From Chryseomonas sp014190935 (GTDB lineage Bacteria; Pseudomonadota; Gammaproteobacteria; Pseudomonadales; Pseudomonadaceae), in contig NZ_JACHVV010000006.1 of NCBI RefSeq assembly GCF_014190935.1, positions 94,753 through 158,752 on the forward strand: a DNA stretch of 64,000 nt, read 5' to 3'. Under the pieces are notes generated by a model that saw nothing but the letters and a program-made list of their open reading frames with translations, made no database searches and was not told where the DNA came from. The position numbers and the translations under genes were made by a program. Within the stretch, counting starts at the first letter, position 1, and every line of letters starts with the position of its first letter. Below, piece after piece: positions 34,992 to 44,443 of the stretch.

Positions 34992-35900
34992 ATGAAACTG
35001 CAAGACCGTCTGTTCATCCTTGCCCAGCACCTGCTGCCGCACCATCTGCTGTCGCGGCTGATCGGTGGCTTCGCCGAGTGCCGGGTGCCCTGGTTCAAGA
35101 ATCTGCTGACCCGCTGGTTCGTCCGTCACTATGACGTCGACATGCGCCAGGCTCAGGTGGAAGACCCCACCGCCTACGAGAACTTCAACGCCTTCTTCAC
35201 CCGCGCCCTGAAGCCCGGCGCCCGTCCGCTGCCGGCCGAAGCCGGCGTGGTGGTGAGCCCGAGCGACGGCGCCATCAGCCAGCTCGGCCGCATCGAGCAC
35301 GGCCGCATCTTCCAGGCCAAAGGCCACAGCTACAGCCTGCTGGAGCTGCTCGGCGGCGACGGCCTGCGCGCCGCGCCCTTCATGGGCGGCCATTTCGCCA
35401 CCATCTACCTGTCGCCCAAGGACTACCACCGGGTGCACATGCCGCTCACCGGCACCCTGAAGGAGATGGTCTATGTGCCCGGGCGCATCTTCTCGGTCAA
35501 TCAGCTCACCGCCGAGAACGTGCCCGACCTGTTCGCCCGCAACGAGCGGGTGGTGTGCATCTTCGACACCGCCGTGGGCCCCATGGCGGTCATCCTGGTC
35601 GGCGCCATGATCGTCGCCAGCATCGAGACGGTCTGGGCCGGCCTGGTCACGCCGCCCAAGCGCGAACTCAAGAGCTTCGCCTACGACGAGGCCGCGCGCG
35701 CCCCCATCACCCTGCGCACCGGCGACGAGCTGGGCCGCTTCAAGCTGGGCTCCACCGCCATCGTGCTGTTCGGCCCGGACGCGGTGAACTGGTCCGCTGA
35801 ACTCGGCGCCCTCTCCACCGTCAACATGGGGCAACTGCTGGGGGTTCCGACCACGCCGGCCCCCTTGACCACCGTTTCCGAGCCAGGGCCTCTCGCCTAG
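34992..35900 (+). CDS. psd: Phosphatidylserine decarboxylase proenzyme
   Basis: This 302-residue inner-membrane enzyme makes phosphatidylethanolamine. The autocleavage motif LGST near residue 250 (FKLGSTAIVLFG) yields the pyruvoyl group on the alpha chain. The catalytic GGHFATIYLSPKDYHRVHMP segment is intact. The ATG at 34992 fits the family N-terminus (MKLQDRLFILAQHLLPHH). The C-terminus is about 15 residues longer than in E. coli and rich in Pro and Thr. Confidence 0.97.
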   Translation: MKLQDRLFILAQHLLPHHLLSRLIGGFAECRVPWFKNLLTRWFVRHYDVDMRQAQVEDPTAYENFNAFFTRALKPGARPLPAEAGVVVSPSDGAISQLGRIEHGRIFQAKGHSYSLLELLGGDGLRAAPFMGGHFATIYLSPKDYHRVHMPLTGTLKEMVYVPGRIFSVNQLTAENVPDLFARNERVVCIFDTAVGPMAVILVGAMIVASIETVWAGLVTPPKRELKSFAYDEAARAPITLRTGDELGRFKLGSTAIVLFGPDAVNWSAELGALSTVNMGQLLGVPTTPAPLTTVSEPGPLA

Positions 35901-35943
35901 ATGCGCGGTTCACTGCCCATCGAAACAGGAGTGTGCGCGGCTA

Positions 35944-37728
35944 ATGGATAGCAAAAGGCCACAGCTCATGTTGCGGGTACCGACGCCCGATCAGCGCAGC
36001 CTGACGTTTTGTGACGCCACCCCGGCCGGCCTCAAGCGCTGGCTGGAGCAATTGCCGCGAGCCAAGCTGGGCGAATTCGCCCGGCTGCTCTACCAGGGCC
36101 TGCTGGAACTCAACCGGCTGATCCTGACGCCGGAAGCGCGTCTGCGCCTGCTCGAATCCCTGCGCCCGGACGTGCAGCGGGTCTGCCAGCTGCTCGAACG
36201 CCATGTGCTCAACCAGGCCATCGTGCTCGACGAGCGCTCGCGCAAGGTAGCCAATCTCTGCCAGGCCCTGCAGAACCTGCTGGCGGCCGGCTACAAGCTG
36301 ATCGTGGTCGAGGAAAGCGACCGTGGCGAACGCAGCACGCTGCTCGCGACCGCCATCCAGCGCGCCCTACGCGCCCTGCTCGGGCCACTGATCCGCGCCG
36401 CCCAGCTCTATACCCCGGTGCACGACAACCTCTGGCTGGAGTTGCACCAGCTCTATCGGCTGGCGGTGACCACCGGCTTGCACAACCAGAAGATCCGCGA
36501 TGAGCTGCTGCCCGGCGACGGCAGCCAGACCATCACCCAGGCCTATGGCGCCGCCCTGCTGTTTGGCGCCGCGCGCTGCAACCAGTTGCGCCAGAGCCAT
36601 ATCGCCCAGTTGACGCTGCACCTGGACGACTGGGCCAGTCTGATCCGCCTGCAAGGCCCCGAGCAGAACGGCACCCTGATGGTGGTGGCGCCGCAGATCG
36701 ACGCTCCCCCGCGCTATCGCTCGCTGTTGCGCGAAGCCAATCTCAACGGCCTGCTCGGTCTCGCGCCGCAGCAACTGGTGCAGGCCATCGAGGACTATTT
36801 GGCGCTGGCCCCGGAACAGCGGCCACGGGCGCGCCTGCCGGTGCATGGCGATCTGTCCCTGGATCTGCTGCAACACCTGGTCGGGGCCTGGGGCCAGGAG
36901 GCGGATCGTGCCTTCCAGCGCATGCCCGGCCAGGGCCAGGTGCAGGTCTGCATCGGCATGAGTGCCCTGCACTACCAGCTCGCCGGGGGTCAGGTGTTCG
37001 CCGACACCCTGCGCCTGTCGGCCGCGGTCGTGCCGGACGCCTTTGCGCCCAAGCCCAAGGACGACGTCTGGTCGATGGCCTTCGATGCCGACACCCAGGC
37101 ACCCGACACCCTGGACTGGAGCGCCGGGGCGTTGGAAGAGATCCACTACGACGTCCTGCCCGGCGACGGCGAGGCGGCCAGTCCGGCCTTTCCGATCCAT
37201 GCGGTGCAGGTGGTCAACCACAGCCCGGGCGGCTATTGCCTGAGCTGGAGTGGCGAGGTGCCCGAGCAACTGCAGGCCGGCGAATTGCTCGGTGTGCGCC
37301 TGCCCGAGGATCACAACTGGGGCCCGGCGGTGGTGCGCTGGGTACGCCAGGTGCCCGGCAGCGGTACCCAGATGGGCGTCGAACTGCTGGCGCCCACCGC
37401 GCGCCCCTGTGGCCTGCAGCTGCTGCGCAAGGCCGAGCAGAACAGCCAGTACCTGCGCGCCCTGCTGCTGCCGGAGATCAAGGCCATCGACCAGGCACCG
37501 ACGCTGATCGCGCCACGACTGCCCTTCCAGGAAGGCAGCAAGGTGCAGATCAACCAGCAGGGCAACGAGCAGCGCGGCATGCTCGATCGGCGGCGCAGCA
37601 TGACGGTCAGCTTCAGCGTCTTCGAATATCACCTGCTGGAACAGAGCGGCGTTCAGCCAAACAGTGGTCCCGCCGGCGGTGGCGCTCGGCAGGAAGAAGA
37701 CTTTGACTCGCTGTGGAAGTCTCTGTAG
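35944..37728 (+). CDS. fimW: FimW-like c-di-GMP effector with PilZ-type domain
   Basis: This 594-residue protein has a long helical N-terminal region and a C-terminal PilZ-like domain, in which NHSPGGYCLSW near residue 422 matches the PilZ (D/N)xSxxG c-di-GMP-binding element. The next gene is fimX, as in P. aeruginosa, where the gene at this position (PA4958, FimW) localises type IV pili assembly in response to c-di-GMP. The assignment rests on synteny and the PilZ motif. The ATG at 35944 is used; an ATG at 35968 is an alternative. Confidence 0.82.
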   Translation: MDSKRPQLMLRVPTPDQRSLTFCDATPAGLKRWLEQLPRAKLGEFARLLYQGLLELNRLILTPEARLRLLESLRPDVQRVCQLLERHVLNQAIVLDERSRKVANLCQALQNLLAAGYKLIVVEESDRGERSTLLATAIQRALRALLGPLIRAAQLYTPVHDNLWLELHQLYRLAVTTGLHNQKIRDELLPGDGSQTITQAYGAALLFGAARCNQLRQSHIAQLTLHLDDWASLIRLQGPEQNGTLMVVAPQIDAPPRYRSLLREANLNGLLGLAPQQLVQAIEDYLALAPEQRPRARLPVHGDLSLDLLQHLVGAWGQEADRAFQRMPGQGQVQVCIGMSALHYQLAGGQVFADTLRLSAAVVPDAFAPKPKDDVWSMAFDADTQAPDTLDWSAGALEEIHYDVLPGDGEAASPAFPIHAVQVVNHSPGGYCLSWSGEVPEQLQAGELLGVRLPEDHNWGPAVVRWVRQVPGSGTQMGVELLAPTARPCGLQLLRKAEQNSQYLRALLLPEIKAIDQAPTLIAPRLPFQEGSKVQINQQGNEQRGMLDRRRSMTVSFSVFEYHLLEQSGVQPNSGPAGGGARQEEDFDSLWKSL

Positions 37729-37768
37729 CTTCGATAAATCATCGTTATCGCCAGGGCGCGAATAGACC

Positions 37769-39844
37769 ATGGCCGCCGAACACAGCGCGATCCGCCTGTT
37801 ACTGCTCGAAGCATCGCAGAACGAGGCGGAACGCCTGGTCAGCCTGTTCCGCAATGCCGGACGGGCGACGCGGGCCCAGCGCCTGGCCGACCCCGCGGGT
37901 CTCGACGAACTGCTGTCCCAGTCCTGGGACCTCGCCATCCTCGCCCCACCCTCGGCTGAACTCGACAGCCTGAGCGCACTGCGCCAGTTGCGTCGCCGCG
38001 CCCCCCAGCTCGCCGTCATCCAGCGGGTGGCACCGGACGATCCCGCGGCGGTGCTCGACGCCCTGCGTCTCGGCGCCCGCGACGGCATCGCCAGCGACAA
38101 CGACGAACACCTGCTGCTGGCCAGCCTGCGCGAACTCGGCAACCTGGCCGAGCGCCACGAACGCCGGCGCCTAGAACAGGCCCTGGCCGAGGCCGAGCAG
38201 CGCTGCCAGCTGCTGCTGGCCAACGCCGTGGAGGCGGTCGCCTATGTCCACGACGGTCTGCACATCCACGTCAACTCGGCCTATGTGGAGCTGCTGGGCT
38301 ATCCGTCCGCGGAAGACCTGGAAATCACCCCGCTGATGGACCTCATCGCCGCCGCCGACCAGCCGGCGCTGCGCGAGGCCTTTCGCCAGTTGCGCGACGC
38401 TCCCGACCCCCTCGAACTGGACTGCCGGTGCGTCCGCCAGGATGGCAGCACCCTTGGTGTGCGCCTGCGCCTGACGCCGGCCATCTATCTCGACGAACCC
38501 TGTGTGCAGTTGCACCTGCGCGAGGAACGCGCGGCCCCGGCCGCCGAGGCCCTCGAGGAACAGCTGCGCGAGGTGCGCTTCCAGGACATCCTGACCGGTC
38601 TGCTCAATCGCAGCCGCATGCTCGAATTGCTCGAGGATGCCCTGGAGCGCGCCCGGCTCGGCGCGCCGGCCAGCTTCGCCTACCTGAGCATCGATCGCTA
38701 TCCGACCCTGCTGGCCGAGCTGGGCATAGGCGCCATGGACGAATTGCTGGTGGTCCTGGCCGAGCGCCTGCGCGAGCACTTCGGCACCCTGGTGACCCTG
38801 TCGCGCTTCGCCGACGACGCCTTTACCGCCCTCCTGCCGCAAGCGGCCGACGCCAGCCTGGACAGTGCCTTCGAGCGCCTCCTTGGCCGCCAGGAGCGCC
38901 TGCCGCTGAACCTGGCCGGGCGCACCCTGGCCATCAGCTATTCCATCGGCGTGGTCAGCCTGGACAGCCATACCAAGAGCGCGGGCGACCTGGTGGACCG
39001 GGCGCACCGCTCCGCGCGCCAGGTCGCCCAGCGCGGCGGCAACGCCTGCAAACGCTACGATCCCCAGGAAGAACTGGCCGCCGCCGCCAATCGCGGCAAT
39101 CTGGTGGCCATGGTCAAGCAGGCCCTGCAGCAGAACGGCTTCCGTCTGCTGTTCCAGCCGGTGATCGGTCTGCGCGGCGGCAGCCACGAGTACTACGAGG
39201 CGCTGCTGCGCCTGATCAATCCCCAGGGCGAAGAGGTCTCGCCGGCCGAATTCGCCCGCACCGCTCGCGACAGCGGACTGAGCGGCCAGATCGATCGCTG
39301 GGTGATCCACCAGGCGATGCGCCAGCTCGGCGAGCACCGCGCCCGCGGCCATGGCACACGCATCTTCGTGCACCTCTCGGGGGCGACCCTGGGCGATCTG
39401 GAGTTGCTGCCCTGGCTGCGGGAAACCCTGCAGGCTCAGCAGCTGGACGCCGAGGCGGTGATCTTCCAGCTCAGCGAAGAAGACCTGCTGGCCCAGCCGG
39501 AGCAGGCCCTGGCCATGGCGCAGCGGCTACGGCGCCAGGGTCATCCGGTCACCCTGAGCGGCTTTGCCGCCGGCGATCCGCCGCTGGCGGCGCTGCGCCT
39601 GCTGGTACCGGATTACGTCAAGCTGTCGGGCAAGCTGATCAAGGACCTGGCGCAGCCGGACCACCAGGAGCGCCTCAAGGCCCTGGTCGCCGAACTCAGC
39701 GCCCAGAACGTCCAGACCATCGCCCCCTTCGTCGAGAGCGCCAGCGTGCTGGCCCAGCTCTGGCAGGTCGGGGTGCACTTCATCCAGGGCTACTACCTGC
39801 AGGAGCCCAGCCAGGCGATGGACTACGAATTCCATCCCGAGTAG
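37769..39844 (+). CDS. fimX: FimX-like c-di-GMP receptor with REC, PAS, GGDEF and EAL domains
   Basis: This 691-residue protein has a receiver-like domain (1-125, no clear phospho-Asp), a PAS domain (about 145-255), a degenerate GGDEF domain (about 265-430) and an EAL domain (about 440-691). The GGDEF site reads RFADDAF at 346-352, so cyclase activity is unlikely. The EAL triplet itself is intact (477-479), but the metal-binding DDFGTG loop is replaced by SGFAAGD and the NLS motif reads VHLSG. It probably binds c-di-GMP without hydrolysing it and controls twitching motility. It follows fimW by 40 bp. Confidence 0.92.
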   Translation: MAAEHSAIRLLLLEASQNEAERLVSLFRNAGRATRAQRLADPAGLDELLSQSWDLAILAPPSAELDSLSALRQLRRRAPQLAVIQRVAPDDPAAVLDALRLGARDGIASDNDEHLLLASLRELGNLAERHERRRLEQALAEAEQRCQLLLANAVEAVAYVHDGLHIHVNSAYVELLGYPSAEDLEITPLMDLIAAADQPALREAFRQLRDAPDPLELDCRCVRQDGSTLGVRLRLTPAIYLDEPCVQLHLREERAAPAAEALEEQLREVRFQDILTGLLNRSRMLELLEDALERARLGAPASFAYLSIDRYPTLLAELGIGAMDELLVVLAERLREHFGTLVTLSRFADDAFTALLPQAADASLDSAFERLLGRQERLPLNLAGRTLAISYSIGVVSLDSHTKSAGDLVDRAHRSARQVAQRGGNACKRYDPQEELAAAANRGNLVAMVKQALQQNGFRLLFQPVIGLRGGSHEYYEALLRLINPQGEEVSPAEFARTARDSGLSGQIDRWVIHQAMRQLGEHRARGHGTRIFVHLSGATLGDLELLPWLRETLQAQQLDAEAVIFQLSEEDLLAQPEQALAMAQRLRRQGHPVTLSGFAAGDPPLAALRLLVPDYVKLSGKLIKDLAQPDHQERLKALVAELSAQNVQTIAPFVESASVLAQLWQVGVHFIQGYYLQEPSQAMDYEFHPE

Positions 39845-39869
39845 CGGTAACCCAGCCCGGGACAGGTTC

Positions 39870-39941
39870 ATCGCGGCCTTGGCGGTGCGCCCGCTCCTAC
39901 GTTGTCTACGTCGAGCATCCGTAGGAACGCATGGCCGCGAG
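39870..39941. repeat. REP-like inverted repeat between fimX and serB
   Basis: CGCGGCC (39872-39878) and TCCTAC (39895-39900) are mirrored by GTAGGA (39921-39926) and GGCCGCG (39933-39939). The half-unit (CGCGGCC...GCCCGCTCCTAC) resembles the widespread Pseudomonas REP sequence. The two convergent genes end on either side. Confidence 0.65.
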
Positions 39942-39948
39942 GGGAGAC

Positions 39949-41103
39949 TCAGCCCCGGGTATGGCGATCTTCCACGCCGAGCAGATAGAGCACGCCATCC
40001 AGGCCCAGCACGCTCACCGACTGGCGGGCGGACTGGCGCACCAGCGGCTTGGCACGGAAGGCCACGCCCAGACCGGCCAGGGCCAGCATCGGCAGGTCGT
40101 TGGCGCCGTCGCCCACGGCGATGGTCTGCTCCAGCGTCAAGCCTTCACGGCTGGCCAGTTCCTGCAGCAGATCGGCCTTGCGTTGGGCATCGACGATGGG
40201 CTCGACGGCGCGACCGGTCAGCTTGCCGTCGACGATCTCCAATTCGTTGGCATAGACGTAGTCGATGCCCAGCCGCGCCTGCACCTGGCGGGCGAAGTAG
40301 GTGAAGCCGCCGGAAAGGATGGCGGTCTTGTAGCCCAGGCGCTTCAGCTCGGCGAACAGCCGCTCGGCCCCTTCGGTCAGGCGCAGCCCGGCACCGATGT
40401 CTTCCAATACCTCCTCGGACAGGCCCTGCAGCAGCGCCATGCGCTCGGTGAAGCTGGCGCGGAAGTCGATCTCGCCGCGCATGGCGCGCTCGGTGATGGC
40501 CGCCACCCGCTCGCCGATACCGGCGGCCTTGGCCAGTTCGTCGATGACCTCGGCCTGGATCAGGGTGCTGTCCATGTCGAACACCGCCAGCCGGCGGTGC
40601 TGACGTTGCAGTTCGTCCGGCTGCCAGCCGATGTCGGCCTGGCCTTCCTGGGCCAGCGCCAGCAGACCTGCGCGCAGGGCCTGGGGTTCGTGCGGCTCGC
40701 CGGTGACGCGCAGCTCCAGGGCGGCGCGCTCGGTCGCGCCCGGCTCGCTCAGGGCGCGGATGGCATGGATGTTCAGGCCCTGCTCGCGGCACAGCGCGGC
40801 CAGGCGGGTCAGCGGCAGATCGGCCAGGGTGCGGCCCATCAGAGTCAGGACATGGGCTTCGCCGGTCTCCGGCGCGGGCTGCGCCAGGGGCGCCACCTGC
40901 AGACCCAGGGCCTGCAGCGCCTGCCCCAGCGCCGCGCCGGCACTCGCCGGACTGACCAGCAGGGTCACTGCGGCACTGTTGTCCAGACCCTGCTGCTGCA
41001 GCGATTCCAGCCGGGCACCGGCCGCGGCCAGGGCGCCGGTGAGAGCAGCCAACCAGTCGGCGGGCAGGATGCCCACGGCCTGGAGTCCGATAACGTCTTG
41101 CAT
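39949..41103 (-). CDS. serB: Phosphoserine phosphatase SerB
   Basis: This 384-residue HAD-family enzyme makes L-serine from phosphoserine. An N-terminal ACT-like regulatory region (about 1-165, with HVLTLMGRTLADLPLTRLAALCREQGLNI) precedes the catalytic domain, which has the nucleophile motif VFDMDSTLI, LSGGFTYFA and VGDGANDLPML. The ATG at 41103 is the first plausible start; the frame stays open far upstream only as a GC-rich shadow of the divergent gene. Confidence 0.97.
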   Translation of the reverse strand: MQDVIGLQAVGILPADWLAALTGALAAAGARLESLQQQGLDNSAAVTLLVSPASAGAALGQALQALGLQVAPLAQPAPETGEAHVLTLMGRTLADLPLTRLAALCREQGLNIHAIRALSEPGATERAALELRVTGEPHEPQALRAGLLALAQEGQADIGWQPDELQRQHRRLAVFDMDSTLIQAEVIDELAKAAGIGERVAAITERAMRGEIDFRASFTERMALLQGLSEEVLEDIGAGLRLTEGAERLFAELKRLGYKTAILSGGFTYFARQVQARLGIDYVYANELEIVDGKLTGRAVEPIVDAQRKADLLQELASREGLTLEQTIAVGDGANDLPMLALAGLGVAFRAKPLVRQSARQSVSVLGLDGVLYLLGVEDRHTRG

Positions 41104-41292
41104 GGCGATCCCCTCGCGGAAAAGCGCGCAGTCTACCCTTTCGCCCCGGCGGTGCCGAGCCATGGGCACCGGCTGGCGGCGGGAGTCCACCGCCGGCCTC
41201 TTTTGCGGGCGAAGCCCTGCATTCGCCGTTTTCGCACCCCTGGCGCGCTGGTTATACTGGCCGCACATTTTTTGTCCAAAGAAACGATTTCT

Positions 41293-42795
41293 GTGACCCG
41301 CCCCGCGACCGTCAAGCCCGATAATTTCTTCCTGCTGATCTACCGAGCCCTGCGCCAGCGTCGTGTGCCGGTGGCCTTGCGCATCGTTTCCCACAGTCTG
41401 CTGCTGGTGGCGGCTGCCCTGGTGATCTATGCCGGCATCATGAGCATGCAGTTCCGCCATGCCATGCAGCAGCAGGCCGACGCCGTTGGCCAGAGCCTGG
41501 TGACCCAGACGGCCAACTCCGCCGCCGAATTGCTGGTGGCCAACGACAACCTCAGCCTCAACGTGCTGCTGAGCAACCTGGCGCGCAATCCGCTGGTGGC
41601 CCATGCCGCGGTCTACAGCCCGGACAACCGGGTGCTGGCCGAGTCCGGCACGCGCCCGAGCCAGGGCCTGCTGACCGCCACCGATGGCATCTACAGCACG
41701 CCGATCCGCTTCCAGGACGTCACCGCCGGTCAGGTGCGCCTGGCGCTGGACATGGACCAGTTCCAGCAGCCGATGATGATCAGCCTGCAGAACATGGGCC
41801 TGCTGGGCCTGATCCTGCTGGCGCTGACGCTGATTCTCAGCCTGCGGCTGGGTCGTCAGCTGTCGATTCCGCTGCTGGAACTGCGCGTCTGGCTGCGCGA
41901 TCCCGATGACCCCGCACCGGGCGCCGGCCGTCTCGACGAACTGGGCGACCTGGCTCGCCAGCTGCAGAGTCGCCTGGTCCCGCCCAAGCCGCCCAAGGCG
42001 GAAGTGGCCGCGGCCGAGGACGACGATCCCTTCGCCGACGAGCAGGGTGGCCTGAGCGTCAAGCCGCCGCCCGCACGCAAGGCTGCCGCCGCCAAGCCGG
42101 CCGCGCGCAAGGCGCCCGCCGCGGGCGCCGACAGCGAACTGGACGCCGAGGCCTTCGCCGAACTGGTACCCGAGTCCTTTACCGAACCGCCACCCACCCC
42201 GGCCCCGGCGGTGCCCACCGAGCCCGACATCGTCACCTCGGCGGTGCTGTCCATCCAGCTCGGCGCCCAGGACCAGCTCAGCCGGCTGCCGCGCAGTCGC
42301 CTCGAACAGCTGCTGGAGCGCTATCGCGACTGCCTGCAACAGGCCACCGAGCTCTACGACGGCGAATTGCACACCCTCAAGGATGGCGGCAGCCTGATCC
42401 TCTTCCACGAACGCAGCGACGACGACGACTACCTGACCCGCGCCCTCTGCTGCGGCGAGATCATGCGTGCCCTGGGTCACGCCCTGCAGGTGGAAGTGGT
42501 CGGCAGCGGTGCAACCCTGCAGCTGCAGTTGGGTCTGACACAGGGCGAACGCCTCGCCGGCCTGGAGCTCGCCCAATTGCTGGAAAACACCACCGTACGC
42601 AATGCCCAGGCGCTGAGTCGCCACAGTCGCAACCTGTTGCTGGTCGAGCAGAGCATCGCCGAGGACGAGCTGCTGCGTAAACGTGCCCGTATCCGCACCA
42701 TCGCCAGCCCCGCCGGGGCCAGTTGCGTGGAGCGTCTCCTGGAACCCTACTCCGCGACGCTGGAGCGTCACCTGGTCCGGCTCGAGGCGCGTTAA
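41293..42795 (+). CDS. AhpA/YtjB-family membrane protein with degenerate cyclase-like C-terminus
   Basis: This 500-residue protein starts at a GTG (41293) and has two membrane helices (about 27-53 and 157-180) flanking a periplasmic domain, then a Pro/Ala/Lys-rich linker (about 230-310). It lies divergent to serB, exactly as E. coli ytjB (smp) does. The C-terminal 190 residues resemble a class III nucleotide cyclase fold: RLEQLLERYRDCLQQATELYDGEL, then LKDGGSLILFH, LGLTQGE and a late NAQALS. The first metal-binding Asp appears to be missing, so catalysis is doubtful. Function is unknown; the family was once annotated as haemolysin-like on weak grounds. Confidence 0.78.
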   Translation: MTRPATVKPDNFFLLIYRALRQRRVPVALRIVSHSLLLVAAALVIYAGIMSMQFRHAMQQQADAVGQSLVTQTANSAAELLVANDNLSLNVLLSNLARNPLVAHAAVYSPDNRVLAESGTRPSQGLLTATDGIYSTPIRFQDVTAGQVRLALDMDQFQQPMMISLQNMGLLGLILLALTLILSLRLGRQLSIPLLELRVWLRDPDDPAPGAGRLDELGDLARQLQSRLVPPKPPKAEVAAAEDDDPFADEQGGLSVKPPPARKAAAAKPAARKAPAAGADSELDAEAFAELVPESFTEPPPTPAPAVPTEPDIVTSAVLSIQLGAQDQLSRLPRSRLEQLLERYRDCLQQATELYDGELHTLKDGGSLILFHERSDDDDYLTRALCCGEIMRALGHALQVEVVGSGATLQLQLGLTQGERLAGLELAQLLENTTVRNAQALSRHSRNLLLVEQSIAEDELLRKRARIRTIASPAGASCVERLLEPYSATLERHLVRLEAR

Positions 42796-42816
42796 AGCGC
42801 CCGCCCGACCCCACCT

Positions 42817-44355
42817 ATGAGCGCCCTCCTGCCCCGTCTCGCCCTCGCCGCGCTGTTGCTGGCGGCCTGCGCTGTCCAGGCGGCGCCCAACGCGAGCAGC
42901 GTGAGACTGCCCGATGGCGGGGTCTATACCGGCGACATCGTCAGCGGCCTGCTCAATGGCAGCGGACGCATCGAGTGGCCCAATGGCAACTGGCTCAAGG
43001 GCCGCTTCAAGGACGGCCTGGCCGAGGGCCCCGGCGAGCAGCAATTCGCCGACGGCACCTACTACCAGGGCACCTTTCGCCGCGGTCTCTACCATGGCCA
43101 GGGCAACCTGATCAGCAGCAGCGGCTGGGAATACCACGGCAGCTTCGTCAACGGCCGCATGCAGGGCCAGGGGTCCAAGCTCGACAGCGACGGCACCCAG
43201 ACCATCGGTACCTTCAACGACGGCCACCTCAATGGCGTCGGCCAGTGGCAGGAACCGGGCGGCGATCGCTATGACGGCGAATTCGTCGACGACCAGTTCG
43301 AAGGCGCCGGGGTCTATCGCAGTGCCGGTGGCGATCTCTGGCGCGGGCGCTTCAGTGGCGGCGAGCTGACCGGCAACGGCGAATTCGTCGGCAGCGACAG
43401 CAGCCAGTACCGCGGCGCCTTCCGCAACTGGAAGTTCGACGGCCAGGGCGTGCTCACCAACAGCGACGGCAGCGTCTATCGCGGCAACTTCGCCGACGGC
43501 GTCTATGCCGGCATGGGCGTCCTGACCCGCGCCGACGGCCAGGTGGAACGGGGTCTCTGGGAGGGCGGCAAGCGCATCCGCGACGACCAGGGGCAGTACA
43601 TCGCCGATCCCCTGGAACGCGCCCTGCTCGACCAGGGCAAGGTGCTCGACCAGGAATTGCAGCAGATCCCGGCGTCCACCCCTGCCACCGAACTCTATGG
43701 CCTGGTCCTGGCCGGTGACGGTGGCCAGGGCGTGTTCCAGCGCGAAGCCAACTATGTGGCCAATTTCCTAACCACCACCTGGGGCGCGCGCGACGTCGTC
43801 CACCTGATCAACGCCAAGGACATCCGCAGCGACCATCCGCTGGCCACCCGCGAGAATCTCTACCAGAGCCTGCAGGCCCTGGCCCAGCGCACCGGCCCGG
43901 AGGACCTGATCCTCATCTACCTGACCAGCCACGGCTCGGCCGACCATCAGCTGGTGCTCTCCCAGCCGGGCCTGGATCTCTCCAGCCTGCCGGCGGCGGA
44001 GCTCGGCCGGCTGCTCGCGCCCCTGCGCGGCCGCGACAAGCTGATCATCGTCTCCAGCTGCTACAGCGGCGGCTTCATCCCGCAACTGCAGGACGATCAC
44101 ACCCTGGTGATGACCGCGTCCAAGGCCGATCGCACCTCCTTCGGCTGCACCGACGAAGCCGACTTCACCTACTTCGGCCGCGCCCTGTTCGCCGAGGCCT
44201 TCCAGCACACCGACGATCCCGAGCAGGCCTTCCAGCGCGCCCGCGACACCGTGTCGGTACGCGAGAAGACCGAAGGCTTCGATCCGTCCGAGCCCCAGCT
44301 GTGGGCGCCGCCCGCCGTACTGCAGAAGTGGCGCGCCTGGCGCGCGAGTCGCTGA
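42817..44355 (+). CDS. Secreted MORN-repeat protein with C13 (legumain/caspase-like) peptidase domain
   Basis: This 512-residue protein has a signal sequence with a possible lipobox (LLAAC, Cys18). Ten MORN repeats follow at an exact 23-residue period (first aromatic positions 37, 60, 83, 106, 129, 152, 175, 198, 221 and 244), then a C-terminal clan CD peptidase domain at about 290-500. The catalytic dyad is visible as His372 in YLTSHG and Cys415 in VSSCYSGG. The domain resembles peptidase family C13. It lies 21 bp downstream of the YtjB-family gene, likely in the same operon. Substrate and role are unknown; a periplasmic or outer-membrane location is inferred. Confidence 0.88.
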   Translation: MSALLPRLALAALLLAACAVQAAPNASSVRLPDGGVYTGDIVSGLLNGSGRIEWPNGNWLKGRFKDGLAEGPGEQQFADGTYYQGTFRRGLYHGQGNLISSSGWEYHGSFVNGRMQGQGSKLDSDGTQTIGTFNDGHLNGVGQWQEPGGDRYDGEFVDDQFEGAGVYRSAGGDLWRGRFSGGELTGNGEFVGSDSSQYRGAFRNWKFDGQGVLTNSDGSVYRGNFADGVYAGMGVLTRADGQVERGLWEGGKRIRDDQGQYIADPLERALLDQGKVLDQELQQIPASTPATELYGLVLAGDGGQGVFQREANYVANFLTTTWGARDVVHLINAKDIRSDHPLATRENLYQSLQALAQRTGPEDLILIYLTSHGSADHQLVLSQPGLDLSSLPAAELGRLLAPLRGRDKLIIVSSCYSGGFIPQLQDDHTLVMTASKADRTSFGCTDEADFTYFGRALFAEAFQHTDDPEQAFQRARDTVSVREKTEGFDPSEPQLWAPPAVLQKWRAWRASR

Positions 44356-44443
44356 GTGCCGGCTTTGACCAGGGCTTTGACGAACAACCGGAACGTCCGA
44401 GGTCCAACCTGACATCAGCGGTCGCCGCTACAAGGAGAGCCCC

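Noticed and set aside
39949..43227. A 1092-codon minus-strand frame that includes serB
   Set aside because: Only the part up to 41103 is SerB. The rest is antisense to the YtjB-family and MORN genes and has no domain signature, so it is not a fusion.
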